64,000 nt of DNA, from the IMG/VR virus record IMGVR_UViG_3300027893_000003, positions 62,001-126,000 of that record; one strand, written 5' to 3'. Source of the stretch: a virus. The translations under genes and the position numbers were made by a program. Under the pieces are notes generated by a model. That model was not told the origin of the DNA. It was given only the letters and a program-made list of their open reading frames with translations, and did not search any database. Below, one piece after another: positions 33,401 to 41,030 of this stretch (positions are counted from its first letter, which is position 1; every line of letters begins with the position of its first letter).

Positions 33401-36400
33401 GGGCCAATACAAACCAATTCTTGCATCTGTAATAGTCGTTCCGAGTGGAATATTACTTAAATCAAATCTAAAGTAGAACCTCCAAAGATTGTAATAATCA
33501 GTACCCTTACTTTGATAGTGAACAACATTAATTGCATTGCCAGTAGCAATTGCATTTAGTAATACTTGACCAATAGCAGCAGTTGAGTCACGTGCATCAG
33601 ACCAAGTCAGTTGATTAGCTCGATACATCGCTCCACCGAATGACGTATCAGCACAGATTCCATATGGAATGCCAGGCGGTGTAGTCGTAGTGATGGTTGA
33701 AGTAGTCGTAGTAGTCGTAGTAGTCGTTGTACTAGTTGTTGTGGTTGTAGTTGTACTAGTTGTCGTAGTCGTAGTCGTAGTAGTAGTTGGACAAGGTTGT
33801 CCAACAAGAGTAAACGAACCACCTACACAATCTCCACCCACTTGTGTCCAAGAAATGTAATCTTCTGGAGGACACGTATTTACAACTGCATCAGCCTCAA
33901 ATATCAGGCAAGCGGTTGCATCTACTGTTACTCTAAGTTCCCAGATTCCATAATCACAAGTTATCTTTATCTCATTATCATCGTCATATAGAACACCAAG
34001 ATAATGTGCCCACTTACATCCACCTGGGCCATGATATGGTTCTAAGATATAAGTATCATTAAGAGCTGAGCAATCAGCTAAATCACAAGATCCAGACCAA
34101 CCACTGAGAGTTAATTCATAGCAAGGAGCACAAGTAGAATCACAATAAGTATACTCTGGACAAGGAGCAGTGGTTGTAGTCGTAGATGTCGAGGTCGTAG
34201 TAGTTGTCGTGCTAGTTGTCGTCGTTGTAGTTGTACTTATAAATGAACCACTATTAAGAGTAAAGTCATACTCTGCACTAAATTGTGTAGTATATTGATC
34301 ATTAGCAAATAGACCTATCTTAACATTAGCTGTACTATCAAGACTACCAGCAACAGGATCATACGGAGTCCAAGTTATTCCATTTGTTGAGTAGAAAGTC
34401 TCAAATAGAGAACCGATCCTTCTAATCCTCAAGAAGAACGGTAGGTTTGTGTCAGCAGTATAGTTCTCATGGTAAGGACCACCTACCCTGTGAGTAACCC
34501 ACGCTTGTTGACCAAAGTAGTATTTCTTTCCTACTGCTGCCCAATTATTATTATCTACATAAGCAACTAAACCAGTTATCTGTTGATTTTGATTGAAGTT
34601 TGTAAGGCTAATCAACTTAGCAACTACGTCGAAATCTCCAGCAATCATACCCTGGTATAGCCAGTTAAAGTCTGCTGTACCACCAGCTAAAATATTCTCT
34701 TGACTACTATTTATAGTTAACGATGCTTCGACGAACGAACCAGTAGAACCAGGCTCTTGGTGCCACCAAGCATCAATGACAGCGTTATCAAAATAGTCAT
34801 CTACAAACGAGACAATTGGTAAAGTTGTAGTTGTCGTAGTTGTGGTAGTCGTGCTTGTCGTAGTGCTTGTCGTAGTAGAGGTCGTTGAAGTAGTGGTAGT
34901 CGATGTTGTGGTTGACGTTGTAGTAGTTGGAGGAACTGTAGTAGTCGTCGTGCTAGTAGAAGTTGTTGTCGTACTGGTTGTAGTTGTCGTACTAGTGGAA
35001 GTCGTTGAAGTACTCGTCGTCGTGCTAGTAGAAGTTGTTGTTGTAGTCGTACTAGTGGAAGTCGTTGAAGTACTCGTCGTAGTACTAGTTGTTGTAGAAG
35101 TTGTAGTCGTACTAGTGGAAGTTGAGGTTGTAGTTGTAGAAGTTGAAGTTGTTGTGGTTGTAGTCGTACTGGTTGTAGTTGACGTACTTGTAGTTGTGCT
35201 GGTTGTAGTTGTAGTAGTTGTGCTTGTCGAGGTCGACGTAGAGGTTGTCGTACTTGTAGTTGTGCTGGTTGTAGTTGTAGTTGTAGTAGTAGAAGTTGTA
35301 GTAGTTGTTGTAGTTGGGCCAAGATCATTACCATAGATCTTAATATCACACATATCGAAGGCATCAAAAGCCCAATTTACACCATCATCCCATGAGTAAC
35401 CTATAGAACCACCTGCGTATGCATTAAAATTAGTCCTATACGTATAAGCATTTGTTGCTGTTCCAGATGGCTCCATGACCACCCAGAATTTTGCTCCTAT
35501 CTGTACAGGAGAAGCAAAAGTGAATGTAAGAGTAGTGGGAGTAGTTGTAATAGCTACATCATCCGAAGTACCTAAAAGTACTCCACTATATGGATTAGTA
35601 GGATGGTAGGTATATATAGTTAGTCTAGCTGTACCAGAAGTACCTACAATTCGACACGATCCTATAACTATACTAGTAATCTCGAAAGTTCTATCTGGAG
35701 TAACACTTTGACACACACGAGTTGAACCGTACAAATCAGTACAACTTTCATTAATTTCAAAGAGTGGAGGACTAGTAGTAGTTGTGGTAGACGTGCTTGT
35801 AGAAGTTGTAGTCGTACTAGTTGTAGAAGTCGACGTACTCGTTGAAGTAGTTGTAGATGTCGAGGTAGAAGTTGATGTTGACGTACTGGTTGTAGTCGTC
35901 GTCGTAGAAGTTGAGGTTGTGGTTGGAGGAGGTGTAGTCGTTGTTGTACTAGTACTTGTTGTTGTCGTACTAGTTGTGGTAGTTGTAGTTGTAGATGTAG
36001 TGGTAGTTGTCGTGCTAGTTGTTGTCGTTGCTGTCGTTGTTGTCGTACTAGTTGTCGTTGTAGTAGTTGTTGTGGTAGTAGTCGGAGGAGGAGTTGTCGT
36101 AGTTGTGCTCGTACTTGTTGTGGTTGTTGTACTAGTCGTGCTTGTTGAAGTGGAAGTTGTCGTAGTCGTACTAGTGGTAGTCGTGGTCGTTGTTACACTT
36201 TCTCCACCTAGGGCCGAATATCCAGTTGGTGGGGTATAGTTTAGAGTCACAGAATCCCCGTTTATTGAGGATTGGTCACCTGAGTCGTAAATTCCTTGAA
36301 ATGGATACCAAGTTGCTGAAGCTATCCCGCTAAAAGCCGCATTTGTTCCGGCAGCAGGATCACCACTATTTTGCCAGACATTATTAACAGCAAACCAAAT

Positions 36401-38821
36401 TTTACCGCTATCCAAATCAAGAGCAACTCCAATTATATTTCCCTCACTATAGCTATTTCCATAAACAGAACCACCACCGCTGTGATACTTCTGACCGTTA
36501 TCAAAATAACCATAACTAGTAGTTTCTTGACCAGGGTAGCGGTTTTCAACAAGGTGGCCACTTTGAGCAATACCCGTCATATGGCTATTTCCGCTAGCCA
36601 TAACATCTATTGTGATCTCCCAATACCACTTACCAAACGCTCTTCCAAGTGTTCCACCCACAGATTTCCAACCACTCGCATTTGATTTAACAGTAAGGTT
36701 ACTATTGAATAACTGTAACTGTGCAGCCTTCCAGGTTGGGTCCCACGTTAGTTGACCAGGAGGATACGTAGTAGTAGTCGACGTAGAGGTTGTCGTTGTG
36801 GTAGTCGTACTGGTGGTCGTAGTTGCAGAGGTTGTCGTTGTAGTGGTTGTTGTGGTGGTTGTAGTAGTCGTTGTTGAAGTAGTTGGAGGAAGTGTAGTTG
36901 TTGTCGTACTAGTTGTAGTTGTACTAGTAGTCGTGCTCGTAGATGTAGTCGTTGGTGGTACAGTTGTACTAGTTGTAGTTGTAGTAGTGGTGGTAGTATA
37001 ATCTTCAGGAGCATTAAACCCAGAAGGTGGAGTATGGGTAAATGATGTCTCCCCGAAATTGACCGTTATCTGTCTATCGGTGCCGCCGCCCAAACTAAAT
37101 CCGGCATAGTAAGTCCCACCACTTGCGATAGTAAATGCAGGATTAGTACCAGTTGCTGGATTAGCACCAGCTCCATACCAACTACCATTACGACCAAACC
37201 AGAGCTTAAGATTATTAAGATCTAGTGCGATCATAACTATATCGTTAGTAACGTAATCAGCTCCCAAATCACCAGCTTGAGAATTACCATTCCATATACT
37301 ACCATTGTTGAGTATTCCATAACCAGCAGCGCTCGATCCTACATGATTGTTTGTCTCTCGGAGCTTCTCAACTCCAAGCATTTGGCCACCGCCAACATCA
37401 ATGTGAATTTCCCAATACCATTTGCCGCCACTTGCTACAGGGAAACCTGGAGCGGCATAAGTAGTATCCCAACCACCATCCCAACCAGTACTTGTGGCTG
37501 TTAAATTACAGTTAGATAGAGTTATATCGGCACTAGTATAAGAAGGATCAAGGGCATACTCTAAAGGAGGACAAGTTGTTGTAGTTGTACTAGTTGTTGT
37601 TGTCGTAGTTGTAGTGGTTGTGGTAGAAGTTGTCGTAGTAGTAGACGTAGTTGTTGTTGGAAAATAAGGAATGGTAGTACTCGCTGTAGAAGTCGTTGTT
37701 GATGTAGTAGTCGTTGTAGTGGTTGTAGTAGTGGTAGTTGTCCATGTTTGCCTTAAAAGAGTTCCAAATAAATTGTGATATGTTGCCTTTCTCCAAGCAT
37801 CAGGTCGGGAAGCATTAGAAATTCTGACTTCACCAATCTTGCCCTCCCAGAGCAGAGCTGGACTTGGAGGACTAGTTCCTGGACCAGCTTCACAACCTAT
37901 TTGAAGCATATTACTATTAGAATAAGTAATATCATAAGTTCCTCCAGCATCATTTATCTGAACCTCAGTATCATCAATCTGAAGGACACCGTATCTTCCA
38001 TCATAATCACAAGCAACATAGTGCCACCCATCTGAAATATTGGATGATGGTTCACACGCTCGACCATAAGTTCCGTTTCTATAAACGTCAAAGTATAAAT
38101 GGTCAGTACAATACGAACCTGACTCATTCAAACCTACTGCATATCCACCAGCTTCTGTTTTTGAAACTAAATGGTCTGATCTAGTATTCCAATTAGGCCC
38201 ATCCCACGCTGGATTTTCATTGATTGCAAATACCTCTAAGCAAAGGCGAGTGGGTGCTAAAGTGGAGTGGTGTGGCACTCCAATACGTTGATTTTTAGTT
38301 TCTTCAAAAACAACTGCTCGACCAGGAATCCCTCCACCAATCTCAACAAGATCTCCAGCTTCAAAATTAAATGGAGTTCCGTCATTAGAGTTACTAGTTG
38401 AGTCTTTAATATCATCCACTCCATTACCACTTGGATCTTGTGGATGAATAACCATAACAAAATTATTATCCCAGACATTTTGAGCAGGAGATTCACTAAT
38501 ATCACCAACGTAGGTTGTATTATCTGCTTCATCCTTATCATACCAGAAATAGAAGGAAGTATCTGCAGTGGAATCAATGGCAGGAAGTTTTGTGTGAATT
38601 ATTCCAACCTGAGCGGTGGAATCAAAATACTCAATCTCAACATAACATTGGTTGTTTCCGGAGGCATCAGTTGTGACTTTAATTTTCTTTCGGTCAGCTT
38701 CCGTTAACTCTACAAAAACCTCTGGAAAATTACTTAAGTCAATTGCAACTGGAAAATCTGTAAGATTCTCATCAACCTTAGAAGAATCTATAAACAGATT
38801 TATAACATTATCCCAAGCCAT
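30476..38821 (-). CDS. Giant modular Thr-rich virion protein, 2781 aa
   Basis: The longest gene here. Modules in order: DUF2341-like domain (residues 1-110, FYFWYDKDEADNTTYVGD); LamG/concanavalin domain (110-350); Thr tract (359-410); SPRY-like domain (about 415-605, GGKWYWEIHIDVGGGQMLGV); Thr tract; second SPRY-like domain (about 685-870); Thr tract (875-1015); beta domain (SITSIVIGSC type, 1017-1160); Thr tract (1165-1335); concanavalin module; Cys-rich module; DNRLRE-like domain with FRFDLSNIPLGTTITDARI; Asp-box propeller (about 1920-2230, STDDGETWIQ); concanavalin module; Thr tract; beta domain; and a final Cys-rich module. Each Thr tract is nearly pure Thr/Ser. Likely a tail-surface adhesin. 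Confidence 0.8.
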   Translation of the reverse strand: MAWDNVINLFIDSSKVDENLTDFPVAIDLSNFPEVFVELTEADRKKIKVTTDASGNNQCYVEIEYFDSTAQVGIIHTKLPAIDSTADTSFYFWYDKDEADNTTYVGDISESPAQNVWDNNFVMVIHPQDPSGNGVDDIKDSTSNSNDGTPFNFEAGDLVEIGGGIPGRAVVFEETKNQRIGVPHHSTLAPTRLCLEVFAINENPAWDGPNWNTRSDHLVSKTEAGGYAVGLNESGSYCTDHLYFDVYRNGTYGRACEPSSNISDGWHYVACDYDGRYGVLQIDDTEVQINDAGGTYDITYSNSNMLQIGCEAGPGTSPPSPALLWEGKIGEVRISNASRPDAWRKATYHNLFGTLLRQTWTTTTTTTTTTTTTSTTTSTASTTIPYFPTTTTSTTTTTSTTTTTTTTTTTSTTTTTCPPLEYALDPSYTSADITLSNCNLTATSTGWDGGWDTTYAAPGFPVASGGKWYWEIHIDVGGGQMLGVEKLRETNNHVGSSAAGYGILNNGSIWNGNSQAGDLGADYVTNDIVMIALDLNNLKLWFGRNGSWYGAGANPATGTNPAFTIASGGTYYAGFSLGGGTDRQITVNFGETSFTHTPPSGFNAPEDYTTTTTTTTTSTTVPPTTTSTSTTTSTTTTSTTTTTLPPTTSTTTTTTTTTTTTTTTSATTTTSTTTTTTTSTSTTTTYPPGQLTWDPTWKAAQLQLFNSNLTVKSNASGWKSVGGTLGRAFGKWYWEITIDVMASGNSHMTGIAQSGHLVENRYPGQETTSYGYFDNGQKYHSGGGSVYGNSYSEGNIIGVALDLDSGKIWFAVNNVWQNSGDPAAGTNAAFSGIASATWYPFQGIYDSGDQSSINGDSVTLNYTPPTGYSALGGESVTTTTTTTSTTTTTSTSTSTTSTTTTTSTSTTTTTPPPTTTTTTTTTTTSTTTTTATTTTSTTTTTTSTTTTTTTSTTTTSTSTTTTTPPPTTTSTSTTTTTTSTSTSTSTSTSTTTSTSTSTSTTSTTTTSTSTSTTTTTSPPLFEINESCTDLYGSTRVCQSVTPDRTFEITSIVIGSCRIVGTSGTARLTIYTYHPTNPYSGVLLGTSDDVAITTTPTTLTFTFASPVQIGAKFWVVMEPSGTATNAYTYRTNFNAYAGGSIGYSWDDGVNWAFDAFDMCDIKIYGNDLGPTTTTTTTSTTTTTTTTSTTTSTTTSTSTSTSTTTTTTTSTTTSTSTTTSTTTTTTTSTSTTTTSTSTSTTTTSTTTSTTTSTSTTSTSTTTTTTSTSTTTSTSTTSTSTTTTTSTTTTSTSTTTTTVPPTTTTSTTTSTTTTSTTSTTTSTTTSTTTTTTTTTTLPIVSFVDDYFDNAVIDAWWHQEPGSTGSFVEASLTINSSQENILAGGTADFNWLYQGMIAGDFDVVAKLISLTNFNQNQQITGLVAYVDNNNWAAVGKKYYFGQQAWVTHRVGGPYHENYTADTNLPFFLRIRRIGSLFETFYSTNGITWTPYDPVAGSLDSTANVKIGLFANDQYTTQFSAEYDFTLNSGSFISTTTTTTTSTTTTTTSTSTTTTTAPCPEYTYCDSTCAPCYELTLSGWSGSCDLADCSALNDTYILEPYHGPGGCKWAHYLGVLYDDDNEIKITCDYGIWELRVTVDATACLIFEADAVVNTCPPEDYISWTQVGGDCVGGSFTLVGQPCPTTTTTTTTTTSTTTTTTTSTTTTTTTTTTSTITTTTPPGIPYGICADTSFGGAMYRANQLTWSDARDSTAAIGQVLLNAIATGNAINVVHYQSKGTDYYNLWRFYFRFDLSNIPLGTTITDARIGLYWPTDIPVTTPARWVVQQGPTTFDLDDFGGFTGPEFGHMLFDPDQKYNYVYLNSAGRAYLESQIGGYAYLCLREYHHDYLDVPPVFENLKTYSTFSEPPLAKVDVYYDPDLVPCTWLSSYEYDVIDRYKPGTIHDLHSVAYGNGRYVAVGDGGKVITSTDDGETWIQLSTFTSEDLFVVRYLNCTWFIGGRNVIYTSQNGTNWSYRVNPANGSGRIVRGFACNEGGLIVAAAWSHTIEERSSYSTDGGLTWTALPNGCPDMFNFTDLVYGDGIFVGCGGSGVTVPRFTYSYDGLNWSAADEWLADNAVYGLAFNGSRFFAVGSPGRAWISDDGVNWTRTSQAEGAPRLDYEDACYGVVWNGCQFVIAAHDTSSSDRQKIITTLDGYQPFTYEYDQDSGESGLTAIAFDGISRHVLVGYDGQVLTADIRTITTTTTTTITIPPITTTTICPPDLTEDDFNDGAIGSWWTLRDKQGGDFVESGGYMNILSGPDGCDAIDPCTPTYIAQCIDPNRPYDYWVKVLTPTLTYDGQEYGVMSRNLASLDIYTKIGVRREGGSLYVYGLYSETGTLIDQIIPLPLGIPQVWLRISRDSGGLFRFYYALSQPYSISDWTILSLVSGVFTDSDRQRVGLFATNPFHTTTTTTTTTTTTTTSTLTTVSTTIPLTPSTTTVTYASTTTTITDFGLWQPDCTGTPGYHTGLQVSQSVYVDPGTWKFDAIEIGDMVSTSGYAKVIIYRDTGGNPASGIYVGQTGVQPISGGLEPYTFYLTVPRPIVISQGYDYHLVVTATDAGGNIAYGQTVTLYASAEHYPPGLMWYYDEGGGGWIQDSSSDALCIFARGILVYTPDPPSGNQCEDRCAYRYYVTVSGLTGTCGSYDCSVFNGTYVLDRRPSLCEWRQTIETEIMGNPITITASITIGYCGINCYLWLFSIGTSGSGTCGLATQFVTLREEGENCPPLTGWWSDPGACNYGGTIIVSHS

Positions 38822-38860
38822 CTATTCTCCCTTTAATAATTTTCCTCCGGATTATTTTAA

Positions 38861-38870
38861 ATTTGTTCTA
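38861..38870 (-). repeat. Copy of the GAACAAAT intergenic motif
   Basis: Minus-strand TAGAACAAAT lies 3 nt after the TAG stop of the GNAT gene and precedes the RBS of the 2781-aa gene. Confidence 0.5.
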
Positions 38871-38873
38871 AAT

Positions 38874-39845
38874 CTAAGCATCATCTGAACAGATAGCTCT
38901 CATGTTCCAGTTCTCGATCTTTCGGGTATCAACTCCTTCAACAAACCAATCTCTTTCACTGAAATCTTTTTTCACAGGTCGTATTAGTAAATGCCATGTC
39001 ATACTTGATTCTTCAAAATTCAGTCCTTTCAAAACTTTAGAGAGCTTATTACAAACTCCATAATTATAAACCATAGTGAAATTAAACGGTTTTGTCTTTA
39101 GTATAAAACGAAGAATATTGTCGAGGTCTTCAACATTTTCAACTACGTAATCAACTATATAACCATTATTACCATTTGGTTGAGTTGAGAAAATAACGTA
39201 GCTTCTGTCTTTATAACCAAAAAATAAATATTTATTTTTAGAATTTCTCATCTTCCATTGGAAGTATTCTTCAGTACGAACTGGAGTAATCTTATCAAAG
39301 TTATCCTCTTTCAAAATAAGATCACAAATTTTCTTTAGGTCTGGAATTTCAAAAAAGAGTACCCCACTAAAATCGCCTTTTATCTCTATATCTTCTTTAA
39401 AAGCACGCCTTGTATAATAACTTTTCTCCAAAAATTTTCTAAAACCCAATTTTAAATAACCTGGTGTTGAAGTACCTCCTGAGGTAAAATTTAGAAGGAA
39501 CTTATAGTTTGATTGATATTTATTTGCTGCTTGACCCATCGCCACTGATAAACCTTTCATACGATGTTTCTGATCTACAACTGTATCTCCAGCAATTAAA
39601 GTTTTAAACTCTTGTCCTTTAACTCTCCATTTCATAGGAGAATATCCTCTAAAACCAACCACTTCTCTATTATATAAAGCAACTATTCCGTGTGGAAAAT
39701 TTGAATAAGGATTTTCATAATGTTTCCATTTGAGATGGTCAATTCTAAAATCGCGTTTTCCGCCCCAAAGGTATTTTATCACTTTTGCAACCTGATCTAT
39801 CATATTAGGATGATAGTGAAAAATCTCATAATCTCCGTATATCAT
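38874..39845 (-). CDS. GNAT-superfamily acyltransferase
   Basis: A 323-residue protein with two GNAT-like halves. The N-terminal half has VALYNREVVGFRGYSPMKW, then LIAGDTVVDQKHRMKGLSVAM, where the loop KHRMKGLS corresponds to the acetyl-CoA pyrophosphate-binding motif A. It resembles GNATs of surface-polysaccharide clusters that acylate amino sugars. The C-terminal half (about 190-310) looks like a second, degenerate GNAT domain. The acceptor could be a sugar on a virion glycan or host surface, by inference from the glycosyltransferase operon. Weak RBS; starts 1 nt after the preceding gene ends. Confidence 0.7.
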   Translation of the reverse strand: MIYGDYEIFHYHPNMIDQVAKVIKYLWGGKRDFRIDHLKWKHYENPYSNFPHGIVALYNREVVGFRGYSPMKWRVKGQEFKTLIAGDTVVDQKHRMKGLSVAMGQAANKYQSNYKFLLNFTSGGTSTPGYLKLGFRKFLEKSYYTRRAFKEDIEIKGDFSGVLFFEIPDLKKICDLILKEDNFDKITPVRTEEYFQWKMRNSKNKYLFFGYKDRSYVIFSTQPNGNNGYIVDYVVENVEDLDNILRFILKTKPFNFTMVYNYGVCNKLSKVLKGLNFEESSMTWHLLIRPVKKDFSERDWFVEGVDTRKIENWNMRAICSDDA

Positions 39846-39846
39846 T

Positions 39847-40743
39847 TTACCAACCTATTTGATCAGAACCTTCTAGTTTCACTCCACCACAAATTCTTCC
39901 ATAATTCCCATCTTGTTGAAGAACTAGGAATCTTCTAAATTCTTCAGAAGTCATAAGTTCTCTTTCATTTGCCTCAGCTAAATTATGAACACGTTTTAAT
40001 AGGTCAGAATTTTTAGCAAGTTTAGTCCTGCCTTTGTCGTACCAAATATTATCTTCAAGGCCAACTCTTACTCCACCACCGTAGGCAATAGCAATTGAAT
40101 TTACCATAGATTGTGCATCACCTACACCAGCCGCACTCCAATAAGACCAATTGGGTAAATCATTTATCATAACTCCCATATGTAATAGAGTTGCCTGAGC
40201 ACACGCAATATTACCAAATAATAAATTAAAATAGTGAGGGGGATCTAATAAGTCTTTTCTCTCCAAGTATTTAGCATAATTGATCATACCCGAGTCAAAT
40301 GCTTCAAGTTCGGCCAGGATGCCACGAGTTTTCATCACTCTTGCAAGGTCCTGTATCATCTTTGGAGAGCTAACACTTGCTTGGTAATTAAAATTTACAG
40401 AACTCAAAGTTAAACTTCCCATATCTGGTTTTACATTACCATTAAGTTGTAAAACCTCTGATCGTTCTTCAAATTCTTTAAATGTACGACCGCTCAAGGA
40501 AACACAAATAACCAAATCTTTTGAAAATTTTCTAATTCCCTCAATAATATCTTGATAAACTTCTGCTTTATATGTAGGTTCACCCGTCTTCTTGTCTCTT
40601 GCGTGAAGGTGAACAACAGTAATACCAATTTCGTACGCTTCGTGTACATCTTCAATAATTTCATTGATTGTAATAGGTACATAAGGAGTCATTTCCTTGG
40701 TAGGAATCATGCCGGTAGGAGTGAAATTTATGATTAGGTTCAT
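39847..40743 (-). CDS. BKACE-type beta-keto acid cleavage enzyme (DUF849)
   Basis: A 298-residue TIM-barrel protein. The signature HLHARD is at residues 45-50, where two His bind the catalytic zinc in Kce-type enzymes. Further family strings are VCVSLSGRT, PDMGSLTLSSVNF, ELEAFDSGM (acidic residue) and YGGGVRVGLEDNIW near residue 225-240, typical of the family C-terminal strand. The family condenses a beta-keto acid with acetyl-CoA and splits it to acetoacetate and a CoA ester. Substrate unknown. Unusual in a phage and flanked by tail-fibre genes. Follows a terminator, so it may have separate expression. Confidence 0.88.
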   Translation of the reverse strand: MNLIINFTPTGMIPTKEMTPYVPITINEIIEDVHEAYEIGITVVHLHARDKKTGEPTYKAEVYQDIIEGIRKFSKDLVICVSLSGRTFKEFEERSEVLQLNGNVKPDMGSLTLSSVNFNYQASVSSPKMIQDLARVMKTRGILAELEAFDSGMINYAKYLERKDLLDPPHYFNLLFGNIACAQATLLHMGVMINDLPNWSYWSAAGVGDAQSMVNSIAIAYGGGVRVGLEDNIWYDKGRTKLAKNSDLLKRVHNLAEANERELMTSEEFRRFLVLQQDGNYGRICGGVKLEGSDQIGW

Positions 40744-40773
40744 CTTAACTCCTCTGGCAGTTTAAAAAAAGAA

Positions 40774-40802
40774 AGGCGGCAACCCTCTAATAAGTTACCG
40801 CC
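40774..40802 (-). terminator. Intrinsic terminator after the YkgJ-like gene
   Basis: On the minus strand GGCGGTAAC and GTTGCCGCC form a 9-bp stem (one G-U) with a 10-nt loop, followed by TTTCTTTTTTT. It lies immediately past the stop codon at 40803. Confidence 0.85.
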
Positions 40803-41030
40803 CTATGTCAACTTCCTTAGATATGGACATGGTCCAATCTTATCTGTAAATACTTTATTAAGTTCACAACATTCACCACATCTGCTACATTCTCCTTTTC
40901 TCTCTAATTCATCAAACCAATATGTACAAGATAGATAATGTTTCTTAAGTTTTGTCTGTAGAGTCGGAAAATCCCTACAGATTTTTGGTCTATCTTCATA
41001 TATCAAGCATCTAGATTTTGGTTCCAACAT
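40803..41030 (-). CDS. YkgJ-like Cys-cluster protein with motifs in permuted order
   Basis: About 75 residues from ATG 41030. It contains CLIYEDRPKICRDFP first, then CTYWFDELERKGECSRCGECC and finally CPYLRKL at the C-terminus. In YkgJ-type proteins (putative Zn/Fe-S binders) the CxxCxxCC block comes first, then CPYL, then CxIYExRPxxCRxFP. Here the order is reversed, as if circularly permuted. No RBS is evident and the start overlaps the preceding giant gene by 20 nt, so the true start could be further upstream in frame. Eight cysteines could hold a metal cluster. Confidence 0.6.
   Translation of the reverse strand: MLEPKSRCLIYEDRPKICRDFPTLQTKLKKHYLSCTYWFDELERKGECSRCGECCELNKVFTDKIGPCPYLRKLT

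Noticed and set aside
34801-35367. Minus-strand frame rich in Leu, Gln and Arg.
   Set aside because: It is a shifted reading of the Thr tract inside the 2781-aa gene, kept open by the absence of stop codons in the repeat.
35784-36200. Dense short repeats that could be taken for a CRISPR array or satellite.
   Set aside because: Period is 3 nt, codon-like and irregular; there are no constant repeats of 24-40 nt with unique spacers and no cas genes.
34842-36239. Long plus-strand frames of nearly pure valine, for example 34842-35336 and 35784-36239.
   Set aside because: They are the antisense of the Thr tracts (GTN opposite ACN codons), with no RBS and no protein-like composition.
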